From Telopea speciosissima (taxonomy: Eukaryota; Streptophyta; Magnoliopsida; Proteales; Proteaceae), in contig NC_057924.1 in NCBI RefSeq assembly GCF_018873765.1, positions 9,821,001 through 9,885,000 of the forward strand: a stretch of 64,000 nt of DNA. The letters run 5' to 3'. This document shows positions 14,001-25,937 of the stretch, piece after piece. Numbering within the stretch: position 1 is the stretch's first letter; each line of letters opens with the position of its first letter. The translations under genes and the position numbers were made by a program. The notes below the pieces were generated by a model. The model worked only from the letters and a program-made list of their open reading frames with translations. It was not told the DNA's origin and did not search any database.

Positions 14001-15203
14001 TTACCGTGGACCTTGGTCACGGGTTCATGTCTCAGGAAACAACCTCTCCACGAAGCAGGGATAAGGCTGCTTACATTATGACCCTCCCCAGATCCCGCAG
14101 TGACGGGAGCCTCGTGCACTGGGTACACCCCATATATTATTATATTGTATAATTTGGTGGCTCATAAATCAGCTGAGGTCAATTCTGGACCTGTATACCA
14201 TGTTCTATCTTGGAGTTCTTGCAATTGACTGCACACAGAAATACTTCCTACATATTGCTTCTTAATTTGTTTAGATATAAAAGGATGTATCCTGATGAAT
14301 AAAACCCTGCTTATTTTTAAGAAATAGTATTATGTAATAAACACAAATAAACTTTCATCATCCCTTTGATTATGTGCTTGGGATGAAGCTACCCTCTGTT
14401 ACATTGGTGGAAAGCCAGGGTTGGGCTACTGCTCTGAACATATAGACATGGTATCACTGTATCAGAGATGGAAATCTCAGGTGTTCTCAACAATGGTCCA
14501 TGGTGGTTGAGAGTTGGGAGGACCGGGCACTTTTTCCTGTTGTCATTGTCTCTCGACTTATATACATATTGGTTGCATCATGGCATGTTGGAGCACATCA
14601 CTGCTTGACCTACCAGGAATTTCTAGAGAAAAGATGGACCCAATGAACAAAATGCAGTAATTGACTTCCAAGCATGAAGTTAATATCCATAAGAATAGAT
14701 CATGTTGGAGAGTGAGGATTGGTCAATTGGCTCAACTTGTCTATTAGATTTCCTATGTGGAATCCATTAACAGTGGGCCTCCAGTCCCAATAAAGTTATT
14801 GGTCCCATTCAATTCTCTTGTTAAGTCTAAAAATCCAAATTAACTGGGAGGTGCATTTTGTTTACTTTCCACATAGGCACATCGCATCCGCTTTGAGTTC
14901 CACAAGGGTGCAGCTGACCACACATTCATGAGGATTGATGGGGAGCCATGGAAACAGCCCCTGCCTGTTGATGATGACACAGTTGTGGTCGAGATCTCTC
15001 ACCTTGGTCAAGTGAACATGCTTGCTGTACCAGGTTGCCGATCCAAAAGTTTCCAAGATCCCATATCGCACTCCGGTCATCATGATGAAGAGGGTGATAG
15101 TAACGAAGACGACTCTGAAGAGGACACCGAAGAACGGAGAAAGTTTGGCGCAGCTGACACTTTCAGACTTCCAGATGGGGTTGACATTAGTCACCTCAGT
15201 TAA
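2098..15203 (+). CDS. DGK5: Diacylglycerol kinase, DGK5-like; 3' eight exons (5' part off window)
   Basis: Visible coding exons: 2098-2221, 3114-3162, 6009-6091, 7464-7531, 11342-11416, 13194-13281, 13633-13749, 14877-15203. All have AG/GT borders and the reading phase is kept across every junction. The joined product starts in the middle of the protein ([20 protein letters not shown]), runs through the diacylglycerol kinase accessory domain ([57 protein letters not shown]) and ends in an acidic tail ([15 protein letters not shown]) before SHLS and TAA. The N-terminal catalytic half with the GGDGT loop must lie left of base 1, because I found no upstream exon in 1-2097. The enzyme phosphorylates diacylglycerol to phosphatidic acid, a membrane lipid signal. 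Assignment to the DGK5 (cluster III) type rests on remembered family sequence. Some relatives make calmodulin-binding isoforms by alternative last exons; I see no such exon here. Confidence 0.93.
2402..2431 (+). repeat. Poly-C / poly-A low-complexity tract
   Basis: A run of C is followed directly by a run of A, just inside the intron after the exon ending at 2221. No function is visible. The open frame running through it is not a gene. Confidence 0.8.
3163..6008 (+). other. DGK5 intron, no gene seen
   Basis: A long AT-rich intron between the exons ending at 3162 and starting at 6009. I see no recognisable coding or structural RNA. A T-rich tract at about 5970-5990 is the polypyrimidine region before the acceptor CTGTACAG. 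Confidence 0.6.
6346..6382 (+). repeat. Possible retroposon tail signature
   Basis: The string CATGTAGCCGACCCCATTTT resembles a common 3' tail of plant retroposons. It is short and no partner repeats were found, so it is only a hint. Confidence 0.3.
8028..8097 (-). repeat. tRNA-like SINE head (degenerate)
   Basis: Read on the minus strand it shows an A-box-like GCTGGCTCAGCTAGTAAGG and about 35 bases later a weak B-box-like GGGATCAAGAC. It does not fold into a convincing tRNA. Likely the head of an old SINE. Confidence 0.4.
9055..9281 (-). mobile_element. Small solo LTR, fossil
   Basis: On the minus strand it begins TGTTAGAG and ends CCTAACA, giving short inverted ends typical of an LTR. No purine tract or primer-binding site lies at either edge and no coding domain is adjacent, so it reads as a solo LTR of about 227 bp. 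The flanking 5-mers do not match well, so it is old or the edges are slightly off. Confidence 0.5.
11714..11894 (+). mobile_element. LTR/TRIM-like fragment with primer-binding site, fossil
   Basis: It starts TGTTGAGAACC and contains a TATA-like TATAAATAAGAGGG about 100 bp in. It is followed by TGGTATCGGAGCC (11882-11894), which matches the initiator-Met tRNA primer-binding site used by many plant LTR elements. The short terminal repeat (about 165 bp) suggests a TRIM or small copia element. No coding part follows. Confidence 0.6.
12101..12150 (+). repeat. TA-rich microsatellite
   Basis: An interrupted (TA)n run in a DGK5 intron. The tyrosine/isoleucine-rich open frames on both strands here are products of the repeat, not genes. 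Confidence 0.85.
13985..14133 (+). mobile_element. Au-type SINE
   Basis: Contains a B-box-like GTCACGGGTTCATGTCTC, then GGAAACAACCTCTCC, GGATAAGGCTGCTTACATTA, CCTCCCCAGATCCCGCAG and GGGAGCCTCGTGCACTGGG. It lies in the last DGK5 intron, in the same sense as the gene. More complete than the copy at 1.2 kb because part of the tRNA-like head remains. Left edge approximate. Confidence 0.8.
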
Positions 15204-16735
15204 GCTCTATAATATTTAACTCTCTTTATGTAATTGTCTCCAAACAATTCTTGTCCATCTTATTTGAACTTTTCATGGTTCATATTTTTTACCAGTAACG
15301 TATTGCGGTTAAGCTTGGTGGTTACCATGTTGCTGCCAGTTGTAAATTTTCCCTTGTTGAATATTTGATTGTGTGATCAAATTAGATGGGAATGCATGCT
15401 GATCTTACAGGCAAATAATGTAGCTGACTTGACAATATTCTTGTATGTAGAGTATATCTGAAATCTAATCTTTAAACATTGCAAGGTGGATCATGCTAGT
15501 AGCAGAAGTGTCAGATGTGAAAACATAGTAAACTGGGGGTTGGGAGTGGTGCGAGCGCAAGGGGTATCACCAACCACAGCATTAAACATGGGAGATCTGC
15601 TACGTCAACCTGGGAGTAATGGATTCTCTCTCTTCTACTGGGAAGAACTCTCCTAAGAAACATGGTACTCAGTTTATCCAGATAATTCATATCATTCTTT
15701 CCAGAAGCAATAGTTTATCCAGATAATTCATATCATTCTTTCCAGAAGCAATTTCCTTCTGTCTGGATATTTTTGATTCAACAGATGTGAATCAGTTATA
15801 AAATTGATTCACTCGTGCTTGATTAAGATGCCAATCATTAATCTCCTTTGAATTGCTATTATGAACTCTGAAGAAACTTATAAAAGCGGTTACCTTTCTT
15901 CTGGAGAATCTTGAATCAGCAGATCTGAGCTGTAAATATGTAATGATCCAGATTAGTGTTGGTATAATGACTCAAGACTTTTTAGTAGGCAAGTGGATAT
16001 TTTGGCACATCCATCCATTTAATTACATTAATGTTTAGACCATAATGATCAAAAGCACCTTTCCACCGGTGTGTTTGAACATGCAACTAAACAAAATTAA
16101 TCAAATAAAAAATGCCAGTTGAAAATGTGGAACAATCAAGTGCATTTGCTAAAGATGCTTGGTCACATAATGACTGGCAATTGCCAAGGAAACTGCTTGG
16201 TCATATCCCTATGGATTCGCCATATTTGAATTCTTATGATGCATTAACAGTACTCATCTTTCCTGTACAGCCCAGAATACTTGCTTCATATTATAGGCTG
16301 TACCAGCTGCTTCTGTTTCCTTGTCAGAAGTGGAAAGCACCTCACGCTCCAAGGGTTAAGCTTTGATAAAGATCTTTTTACACAGTTGCATTCATGGATC
16401 TTTTTTTTTTTTTTTTTTTTTTTTTTGTTCCTGGAATACATGGATCTTAACTGAGGGGAAAATACCTTGGAAGGAAAGTTAAGATAATTTTTCTTTTGTC
16501 TGAACAAGGGAAAGTGCTTATGATCTTAAAGTGCATTAAGTAGACCTCTAAATATTGACATTTGACTGGAGAATGATGGTCCATATGAAGTATATGCTTT
16601 GTAGCTGACATTGGTTAAACATGTCAGAAACAAAGTAAGACACCCCTGGGGTGCGGTGGAAAACACAAAGGTAAGTGATTACAGAGAATGCATTTGGATC
16701 ACTATGGCTGAGTTTGGTAACACTCTCTGCACGTG
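15204..16735 (+). other. DGK5 3' flank / intergenic
   Basis: Holds the presumed DGK5 3'-UTR, a 41-bp tandem duplication at 15671-15752 and a poly-T run near 16400-16425. No convincing gene. Confidence 0.6.
15671..15752 (+). repeat. 41-bp direct tandem duplication (two copies)
   Basis: The 41-bp unit starting AGTTTATCCAGATAATTC at 15671 is repeated exactly from 15712. Exact identity points to a recent slippage or duplication event. Confidence 0.95.
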
Positions 16736-17495
16736 ATTTCATCGGCGATAATATCCAGATTCCAACAGTACCTTCAAATCAACACAGAGCAACCTAAACC
16801 TGACCACACCAGAGCTGTAGATTTCATCATCTCTCAGGCCAAAACAATCGGCATTGAATCCCAAACCCTCGAGTTATTAAAGGGCAAGCTTCTTGTTCTC
16901 CTCAAATGGCTTGGTACAAATCCCTGATCTTCCTACACTGATGTAGTACCTGCAAAGCACCATAAATGGACTCACCGTCCTTTTGATGCTCACATCCTTC
17001 AGGCTGGAGATATCTATCTATGCCAGAGGATTGTATATCATTAAGCGTGTTGGGATGCAGTACCTTGAGGCCATCTGCCAATTGAAAAACTCTGGGTTCT
17101 AGCCAGTTAGGACGCTCTACGTTTCATTCGTTCTCGGCCAGGAAATCGGTGGCCATGATGGGGCTAGGAAGTTCACAGAGTTGGAAGAATTCAAGAAAAT
17201 GAATGTTGGGACTGTCCTCGATGAAAGTAACATCCCATATTATTTCCAAGTTGATTGATTTTCAGAATTACAGTACACTGACAAAATTTTCAGTGTGGAG
17301 AAGTGCCCTTAGTGGCTTGTGATTAAGGCTATTGGTGTCCCCTGGACATGGGTCAAAGCTCTACAAAGTTCAATGGAGAACCTGCTGAAGAGCATAGAGA
17401 GTGTGAGGATGTTCTGTGTTGCTCAATTTGACATGGTAAAGACGGGTTTGAAGGTAAAAAGCAGGCACACCATCTCCGATTGTAATTTCTTGAAT
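16736..17495 (+). pseudogene. Processed pseudogene of aminoacylase-1
   Basis: An intron-free stretch translates in pieces to plant aminoacylase-1 (N-acyl-L-amino-acid amidohydrolase, M20 metallopeptidase family): ISRFQQYLQINTEQPKPDHT, AVDFIISQAKTIGIESQTLE, then in other frames TDVVPAKHHKWTH, QYLEAICQLKNSG, GGHDGARKF and KAGTPSP. The first open piece stops at 16927. Frame changes, further stops and a deletion near 17453 follow, so no working enzyme is possible. Lack of introns plus an AATAAA-like string at about 17575 suggest a retrocopy of an mRNA. No target duplication or poly-A tract was identified. It lies in the gap between DGK5 and THF1. Confidence 0.85.
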
Positions 17496-18038
17496 TAGTT
17501 ATCTGTGTGCTTGGCCTGATAGTTCACCAGTCATTGCTTTGGTTCTTCAAATGATCCTTGTATAATTCAGTTTTGAATAAAAGCTGTGTAGAAGTATCAG
17601 ACAGATTTTAATAGATCAGTTAAATTGGTCGATTTCTAACATCAATTCCAGATCAAGAGCTCATTAGAAGTCTCAGAAACATTTTAATATGGTTTAAGGT
17701 CCCAACTAATGGATCTTGCTTTGGTTTGGTAGCAAATACAAGGATTTGTTTTTCTATTCCGGAAGCACTTTTTTCATTTAATTACCAAATGCCAATCTAC
17801 TCCCTGTAATTACTCTCTATGAACAGAATTAGGAAAAAAATACTTATGGGTCAAAAGTACTTTCTAAGAGCAGAATTGTTATCAAACACAGCCTATAAGT
17901 AAGACATTTGGAATACAAGCTAGTATCCGGACAGGTGATGCCTGTAACTGGGAGGCCATGCTCTGTCTCAGAAGACATGAAAGAATCAGAGAGTTGAACT
18001 TTCTTGGAGTTCACTGCAGAGCTAATAGAATGCTTGAC
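17496..18038 (-). other. THF1 3' flank
   Basis: Between the aminoacylase pseudogene and the THF1 stop codon. Presumed 3'-UTR and AT-rich spacer; no gene seen. Confidence 0.5.
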
Positions 18039-21000
18039 TTACTGGCCTGCATATTTGAATTCTCCCAAACATTTTGTAATGGCCTCATTAGCCTTCTGTG
18101 ATTCTACTACCCTTTCTTCTCTTTTCTTCTTTTCCCTGTGAAATAATTCAGAAGGGATTAGTTTTATTAACTACAAAACGAGGTTCAGAAGTGCATATTG
18201 AAACAACTAAAAGGTACATATACCAATGCTTATCCATGTTGCGAATATGCTACTAATGAATCTTGGAAGCTTAAAAACAAAATTTCAATGAAGATGGAAG
18301 TTCTAAAAGGCTATCGGGATGTTCTCATCCCGGACTTGTTACATGCAATACGGGTGAAACAGACATGAAACAGATGAGTGGTGACTCAGAAATCTCCCAA
18401 CTTCAAGTTTTATGGTTCTATAGTTGGAATCTTGCACAAGGTTTGGATCAGAGGTATATACATACTCGTGATGTAGTTTATACTTAAAATGCATGAATTG
18501 GATGTAGCAATTCTCAAATAAGATCAGGAAGGAAAATGTTTGTTACCTATCCACATACTCCTTCAGGAGTTCCTTTGCTTGAACTAACTTGGATAGTAGA
18601 TTGCGGTACACATCAAGGTCCCGATCAACACTTCTTTTGTCTATGTTTAAGACTGCACAGAGCTGTTAGACAGCAACAAAGACTCAATGTCAAGCTATTA
18701 TTCAGAAACATCAATTTTGTTTTGTCTATAAAACATAGAAAGGCAGAAGAAACAAGCATTGCCTTTGTTCTTCTTTGACCTAGACAGTACACATAAAGCA
18801 CTTTTGATAAATCATCACCACATCAAGAAAAGAAAAGGCTCATAAAAGTTTTTAGGCTCCTCCTCATGTTTCTCTCCCCCACATATAGCCCACATGCAGA
18901 CAAAGCATTGCCTACGATTTTTATATTTGTAAGAATTGTATCCCTTATCCTTATGTCAGAACTTGTAGATTATAAAGGAACAAGAATCGTATATTTTTCA
19001 AACAGTTTACCTCCATGAGCTCTATGGGCATTTTATCCCCAGTTTTAGTTTGGGTAGGGCTTTATGTTGATTGGTGGTGCCTAGTTCTACGTTTTGAGTT
19101 TTATTTTTGCCACACAACAGCAATGTATAGCTCTCAATTACATAGGGTTTGTTGGTCATCGCATCTTTGGGGTGTTTCACTCCTTTCTCCTGATAAAGTG
19201 TTGTGCTTTCGGCAACCTATATAGAAGAGGCAGAAAACTGTCCCTATGGTAAGACAGAGGTGACCATACGTATAGAGTTTTATTATTACTTTAGAGAGGC
19301 AATATAACCAAAGCCTTAATGCTTTTCCAAGGCATAAACAGATTTTATTTTGTTGACTTAGAAGTAAAGATTGCACCATTGCGCGGTTCGAGTCAGGAAA
19401 CAGCCTCTCCGTAAAATGGGGGTAAGGCTGAATACATTATTTCCCTACCCAGACCCAGCAGTGGTGGGAGCCTCGTGCACTACGTGCACCCTTTTTTTCA
19501 GAAGTAAAGATAAATCCAGTAGTTCTTTGAGGTGGGCATCAAATGATAATAATTCTTGGAGAACAATAAACATCCATTTAAAAACATTTAGGACTTGATG
19601 GCTTCTTTCTCGAGGATATGAAGATAAACAGCACAAGCTGATGAATCTGGGAACACTTTAGCAAGGGGTGGGGCTCTTTTTTAGGTAGGTATTCTATGGT
19701 TAAAACACTATACTATCATTCCCTTTTTTAAATAAAATTTCTCTTCTTCAAACAGAAAGTGGGTGAACACAATGAACGGCCAATTCAGACCCCAATGAAT
19801 GTGTGCTACACATTTGCTTGCTCACTGGCAGAATTATTCTTAGTAGGTTAAAAATTCACAATGCATATTGGAAATGAAGTCTATTGACTCATCAGTCCCA
19901 CACTCCCACCAACCATCAACCCCTGGCACCAAAAACAAAAAGGGGGAGACACACACAGAAACTTACCCCAACTCATAGTAGATTATTAAATTAATACATG
20001 ATTTAGGCTCATTAGACAGGAGGGGGCAAAGACTGACAACATTGTCAAGAATGTAATAGCAAGAAGGTGTGTAATTGGCCAACTGCAAGGGAGGAGACTC
20101 TCAGGACAAAATCAATAACAATAGCTTCTACCCAGTCTAGCCATGGATTTGGGGGTGAAGGAAAAATCAAACAAGAAGACCAATATGAAAGAAGAAAATC
20201 AGGACTTGGAGGTTGTGTAATTAAGAACCTTCAGTTTGTCTGAACGGATTCTCTAAGGTACCCAGTCAAACAAGAACAATGTGTCTTTCAAAAATGCTAA
20301 AGAGGGTGGCAAGAGGCCTTACCTTTTCTAATATTGTTGGCTCCATTGCATTTGCCAACTCCAAAAGACGAAACAACCCAACGGCAAAGAAACGACTATA
20401 GCTGAAACTCCCCTTGCCACCAGCCCGTTCTGAAATATCTTTTAGAATCCCTTCAACTTCTCCTTCTCTGGATGGAAACTCAACCAATGAACTGGCATTC
20501 TGTGCACGGGCCCAGTTTTCCAACTTTTTTGCATCATTTCTATAGAAAAAAAAATACTATCAGAAACTTTCTGGTGTAGAATTCTTTGAAGATTCTACTC
20601 TATAGGTGAAAGGATCTATTGGAGTTTAACAAAAGGGGCTCAAAGGAAAGTCCTTAAAATTCCCCAACATGATTGGATAATTCACTCCCTGACATTAATA
20701 TTGCAACATCATATGGTCACCAAAGACCAGCATAATAGATTCATGGATGCATTGGAGGAGCTTCATGATTATTATCTACTCTACAAATAAGCAACATTTC
20801 AAGTTTCCAACACAGCAACCTCCAGGAAAATGATTAGATCTCTTTTACAGTTATGCTTAAATTCACACAGAGGCTGATCAAATCTAGAATGCTTCTTCTA
20901 TCTAGTCACAAGTGTTAGAAAAGCAACACCCAGAAAATGGGATTTTGCAGAAGAAAGCGAAGATATAGAGAAGATCAAACACACAACCACACAACACCAA

Positions 21001-23385
21001 GGATTTTACGTGGTTCATCGCCAAGAAGGTAAGTAGGCTACATCCAGGGCCGGCGATAGAAACTGGTTTCACTACTTCTCTGAAGAAGAATTACAAACCC
21101 TCAGATCTCTTACACACTCTCACAAAGATAAGAACACTTTATAAGAGAACCCTAACCTAGAAAAGTACAGAAATGCCCCTGGAAGCCCAAAAGACCCACC
21201 CGGTTTGGTTCGGACCTGAACCTAACATATGTCGATATACATATCATTTCGAAGTCTCAACGAGCTCTATAGGGGTTGGCGTTGATGAATGCACTTTTAG
21301 GCCTTTCTGGCACGTTTCGAAGATAAAACGGCCCTCCGAAGATTCCCCACAACACTTTCTGGACCGAGATCAGGCTTCACCGATAACAACAAGGTAGGTG
21401 ATTTAAAGGGCTGATCACCTGGCTAGAAGTATCAAAAGTCTGCTTCTTTTATGTCATTGCATTTGTAACTCTTTCGACCCGTTTGCATTCTTGCTCTTCC
21501 TTACACTGGGTTTTGAAAATTTTCTGTTTTCAAGAGCCCATTTTTTCTTTCTAAGTGTATTATCTGCTACTTCTCAACTTTAATTGTAGTTGTTTATTTC
21601 TCAAATTGCTAAAATTCACTTTTTGTTGTGCTGAAAATTCTTCTGTTTGCAACTTCCAGATTTGTTTCTATTCTTGTTCTTTCTATTTGAATAAAAAAGT
21701 TTTCTTATAGATAATCTAAAAGTTTTCTGTTTTTTTTCAAATTGAAAATCAACAGATTTTCACCTATTCTGTTTTCCTCTTCCTTTCTAATTTCAGTAGC
21801 AAGAGCTCCAACTTGGGAATTCCCAATCAAAGCTGATTTTTTAATACATTTTTGTTTTCTCCTGTCAAAAAGACATCTTCAGAATGAATACTTTCAGAAT
21901 ATATTGCAGATTTTTAACTCAAAACTGTAAGCCGAAGAGACCAGTTTTATACTACACGAAATGGCTCTCTTATATCAAGAAATTCTGTCTAGTGTCATTT
22001 GTTAACAGAATCCATTGATGACAGGCATGTGAATGACTTGTTTTTTTTTTTTTTTTTTCAATTGGAAGAGAGTTGCTTTATTGTTTTAGTTCCCCTGTTT
22101 AATCTTTGCAGCATAAATTTGGGGTCTGGTGGCATGGTATTAGAGCCATTTACACAATTTTAATACAAAATTATTGAACAGCTCCAAATGGCTGGTCCCC
22201 CCGAGTTGGATAGTTCATATTTTCCTAAGTAGAATGGCATAATGTTTGTAATCCTTGCACTGAAAAAGTGTACATCTATATTTTAAAACAGATGGAATCA
22301 ACAGAATGAAACCAACATCGGAACCATCATGTCTCAGGCTCCTAAAGCTCAAAAGTTGGACAAACAAGGGGTACGAACTATCTACAAGTATCAGTTCAAC
22401 TGATTCACCAATGTTTAGTTATTATTTTACACAAAATTGAGATAATCATGAGGAGATAATGCCAACGGACCTGTATTGTTCAGGTTCCTCCTTCAGTGCC
22501 TGGATGTATGCCCTATAAATGGCTTCTCGATCGTCGTCACTTGGATAACCTTCCATCAGCTGATCATACACTGTGACAAAGCCGAGAGCAAACACAGGAT
22601 CATAACGGTATGTCCTCTTGTACCTCATCAAATGCTGTTGAACAATCAGCTCCTGCAGCACTGTGTTGTATATACTCGGGATTGGCCGTTTGTATGCCTT
22701 GAGAAAATTTAACTTTGTTTCGGCCACCGTGGCCACATCTGTTGGGACATTAAAATAAGTAACCAAGTACTTTAAATACTTAAGTTTGCTTCTGAGTTCT
22801 GACCACAACAGGCTAAAAAGAAAAAAGAAAAAGGAAAAGAAATTCTTCATTTCAAATCATCTTCTCGATAGTGCTAATACAACAATAGCTGGGAAATTCA
22901 ATAAATTTTTAAGTTGGTTAAAACTGGGTATCGATTTTAGATTCCCTTACTTCATCATCATTGGTGAACATTTGAATTGGTAAAATAAATATAAAGAGAA
23001 ATAACTTGTTCAATATCTAATTTTCTGCTCTCCTGAAAAATTATCCAACCATTTGAGCCTGTTGACCAATCAAGCATCAAGGATTTCTGTTTTTCGATAG
23101 TTCCCTCAAAATTTTACAGAAAAATCATAACTTCCAATCCAAAAAATGCATATCTTCCGAAGAATCGCATAAGAAGACGAAAATACCTGATGCAGCTGAC
23201 ATGCATTGAATAACCACTCTAGCACTGGAATTCTGGGAGCGAACAGCAATCGAATCAGAGGTAAAGTTCGATCGAAATCGGAAACCATAGAAAGAAGAAG
23301 CAAATGAACTAGCCGCTGAAACAGTTAGTCTCCTATCCGAAGCTTGACCTAATGCAGTGAAAGATAAAGAAGAAACGGTCGCCAT
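18039..23385 (-). CDS. THF1: THYLAKOID FORMATION 1 / Psb29, chloroplast precursor
   Basis: Five exons on the minus strand: 23385-23187, 22738-22471, 20539-20323, 18662-18547, 18135-18039. All GT-AG borders and phases agree, giving 298 aa, close to the about 300 aa usual for the family. Residues 1 to about 64 are Ser/Arg-rich and acid-poor, fitting a chloroplast transit peptide. The core follows (ETKLNFLKAYKRPIPSIYNT, RYDPVFALGFVTVYDQLMEG, SYSRFFAVGLFRLLELANAM, DKRSVDRDLDVYRNLLSKLV). The C-terminus is a charged probable coiled coil (LVQAKELLKEYVDREKKKRE). THF1 acts in chloroplasts in thylakoid biogenesis, photosystem II/FtsH dynamics and leaf-colour and sugar-signalling phenotypes. The gene looks intact; its introns carry an LTR remnant (intron 2) and a SINE (intron 3). 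Confidence 0.96.
19372..19499 (+). mobile_element. Au-type SINE with 12-bp target duplication
   Basis: Shows GGTTCGAGTCAGGAAACAGC, GGGGGTAAGGCTGAATACAT and GTGGGAGCCTCGTGCACTA, ending in a T-run. The flanks AGAAGTAAAGAT at 19360-19371 and 19500-19511 are identical. Inserted in THF1 intron 3, antisense to the gene. Confidence 0.88.
20913..22205 (+). mobile_element. LTR-retrotransposon remnant in THF1 intron 2, fossil
   Basis: Begins TGTTAGAAAAGCAACACCC and carries the LTR-like phrase GGATTTTACGTGGTTC common in plant copia-type repeats. A primer-binding-like TGGTATTAGAGCC lies at 22135-22147. No coding domains were found, so only a leader portion or non-autonomous relic is present. It is antisense to THF1. 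The right edge is approximate. Confidence 0.55.
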
Positions 23386-24145
23386 TAGATATAAGGTTTC
23401 CTAAGCAGAGGATTTGGGAAGGTCAATCGAAACGATCGCAGAGATTTCAGTTTTGGAAAATCCAAAGCAAAGATTGCATATTTCGTCCCTTTTCCTTTCA
23501 ATTCGTGGGAGAAAGCATAGTAGGTAGAGAGAAGAGAAGAGAGCCCAAAAAACCAAGGAAGACTTAACCCTTTTATGAAACTCGAAATTCCTGCAAATAT
23601 CGGAAACCCACTTAGCTAGTATAAATTTAAACGTGTCCGATCTCTAGTGATGCTGCCCTTTTCGCCGGTTAAAAAATCTCGGTTTTACAGTTCTTGGCTC
23701 AGATCTCTGCTTCCTAATGGAAATGGAATGAACTTTTGGACTATGTAAAAGGATACAAACAAACCGTTAAGGACCTAGTTTTTGTGAATGGGAAAATATC
23801 TTCTCTCACGGGACCTGACCCTGTGGAATGGAGAATGACATTTTTTATTTTTGGTGAAGATGGAGAATGACATTTCAGACATTAAACAAAGGGAGAGACA
23901 ATGATATGAGAAAAAAAAAAAGTTATCTGATCGCTTGACTTCTGTGTCAGATACAAGAGCACGTACTCTCATTGGTCCTCATGCTGGTGCAGGGTTATAT
24001 GACTAGGAAGCGGTCTCTTGCCCTAATGATATTTTCTCTTTCTAGAATCCAATGATATTTCCTCATTCTAGAATCCAATCATAACATTAAACCAGTAGTA
24101 TCAAATCAAAAGTATGTGTTTAATCCATTGGAGGTTATGGTGCAT

Positions 24146-24149
<4 letters not shown>

Positions 24150-24202
<53 letters not shown>
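24150..24202 (+). repeat. (GA)n microsatellite
   Basis: About 26 uninterrupted GA dinucleotides. The Arg-Glu repeat frame across it is an artefact of the repeat. Confidence 0.97.
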
Positions 24203-24204
<2 letters not shown>

Positions 24205-25804
24205 ACTTGAAAGTTTTCCACTACACTAATGTACTATCATACTCTCATGTGAAGAAATATAAATCTTCAAGCGAACAAAGAAGATGCCACTCATTTGAAG
24301 TCTTTGCTAGCATTGACATCTCAGGCTCTGGGGAGTGAGAAGAAACAACATAATGAAAAAGAACAAGGGTGGTTGTAGATCAACTTGATGCATTCTAAAA
24401 CAAGAAAATAAAGAAGAATTGAGTTTCAAAATGCATTCTAGACCCAGAATCTATTCCAAGAATACACACCAAACATAGTCTTAGACTCATTTATATTAAC
24501 ATCCATAAATACATGTAGACACACTATGAACATGCTGATCTCATCTTTAGTTAAGGGAAAATTATCATTTCATGTCTGAACCAAATAAGCTGGCAAGATA
24601 ATATGGTGACTCCAACTATTAGATAAAAAAAGCAACGTCTAGATTGGCCATGTGTCAAATGTTTCAAATTCATCTTCCCATGTAGGCTCATACATCAATT
24701 AATGTTTGACCATCCATGTATTAACATACACCCTCTCATAGTCGTCTTGTCGTTATAGATTTGTATAACTTTATTTTGTCACTCGACCAACTTAATTGGG
24801 CTTAAACTTGACATGTGAGTAACGACTGTTCGGCTTAGTGTTACAAAATATGGTCTCTTCCCATGTGTCAGATTTTTGCATTTACAAATATGGACGATTT
24901 TACACCCAGAAATTCTGATACCATTTTTTTTTACTATTTTACCCCCCACAATTTTGATATGGATCGACCCTTATCAATTCCTAAATCCATGAAGTACAAC
25001 GTGTACTTTAAGACATCTTGTTCCATTTCCACTCCGTGGCTGTCTGATTATTGTAATTCGGATGCCATGTGCTGGTCACGTTTTAATAAATAGTCTTCTT
25101 CTTACCCCAAAAAAAAAAAAAAAAATACTTCATTTGAAATCTTTTATTGTGACATGTGGGTTATTGGTTGCTATACAATTAGATAGAAGATATGTTTTTT
25201 TTGTCGATCCTTTCAAGAATGTTCCGGCTACAAGGCTGGCAGCTAAGAAAATGTAATAACTCACTTCCCCTTTGGGTTCATAAATAACCTCCTAGGTTTT
25301 TGTATTTTCTAAAATACCGTTTAACATCCCACCATGCTTGCATCCTCCATTAAACAAATTTGGAACCTCAAATCGCTAAGATGACAGCTCTGCTCTGCTA
25401 TGCTAATCTCTCTGTTTATACATATATTTGCAAGTGCAATTTGAAACTATTTTAGTATTCATTCATGGTTTTGATATACTCTAGTTTTTAGTAGCTACTG
25501 GAGTTTTATATATATTAAGTTAAGTAATGAACAGATATATGCTGTTTGCTCAGAAAGTTGTGGACAGGAACTTGCTAAGAAGGTCTACATAGGATTAACA
25601 ATCGATACTTAAAAAGATTTGATTGAATCCGTCAATGGAAGTCTAAAGAATCCATAAATATGGATGGATAAGTAAGAACAAACAATTTCTGTTTATCTTA
25701 CGTGGATCTGACTATTTTTAGAATTTATTACATGTTAATCTGTAGACTTTAGTGGAAGAATATATACCCCTTCAGTCGGTTAATTATCTTTACCTGTCCC
25801 TCTC

Positions 25805-25812
25805 TATATGTA
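25805..25812 (+). promoter_or_regulatory. Candidate TATA box of the WIP-like gene
   Basis: TATATGTA lies about 130 bp upstream of the ATG at 25938, a plausible spacing for a short 5'-UTR. Judged by position only. Confidence 0.4.
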
Positions 25813-25937
25813 TGTGTGATCAACCATCCACCTGGGCTCTCACGAACCAAAGAGATTCAATAAGCTCAGCAGTTCACCTTAATTTCCTTTTTATTTCAAG
25901 TTCCAGTTGCAGAGATCTATAGTCTTAAGAGTTGGAG

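Larger units (their letters stand above)
23386..25937 (+). other. Intergenic: THF1 promoter side to WIP-like gene
   Basis: Contains the presumed THF1 5'-UTR and promoter (left), a GA microsatellite (24150-24202), an A-run at about 25107 and the promoter of the + strand gene at 25938. No other gene was supported. Confidence 0.6.

Noticed and set aside
16112-16366. 84-aa frame between DGK5 and the aminoacylase pseudogene
   Set aside because: No recognisable family, and the surrounding DNA shows no promoter or conserved structure.
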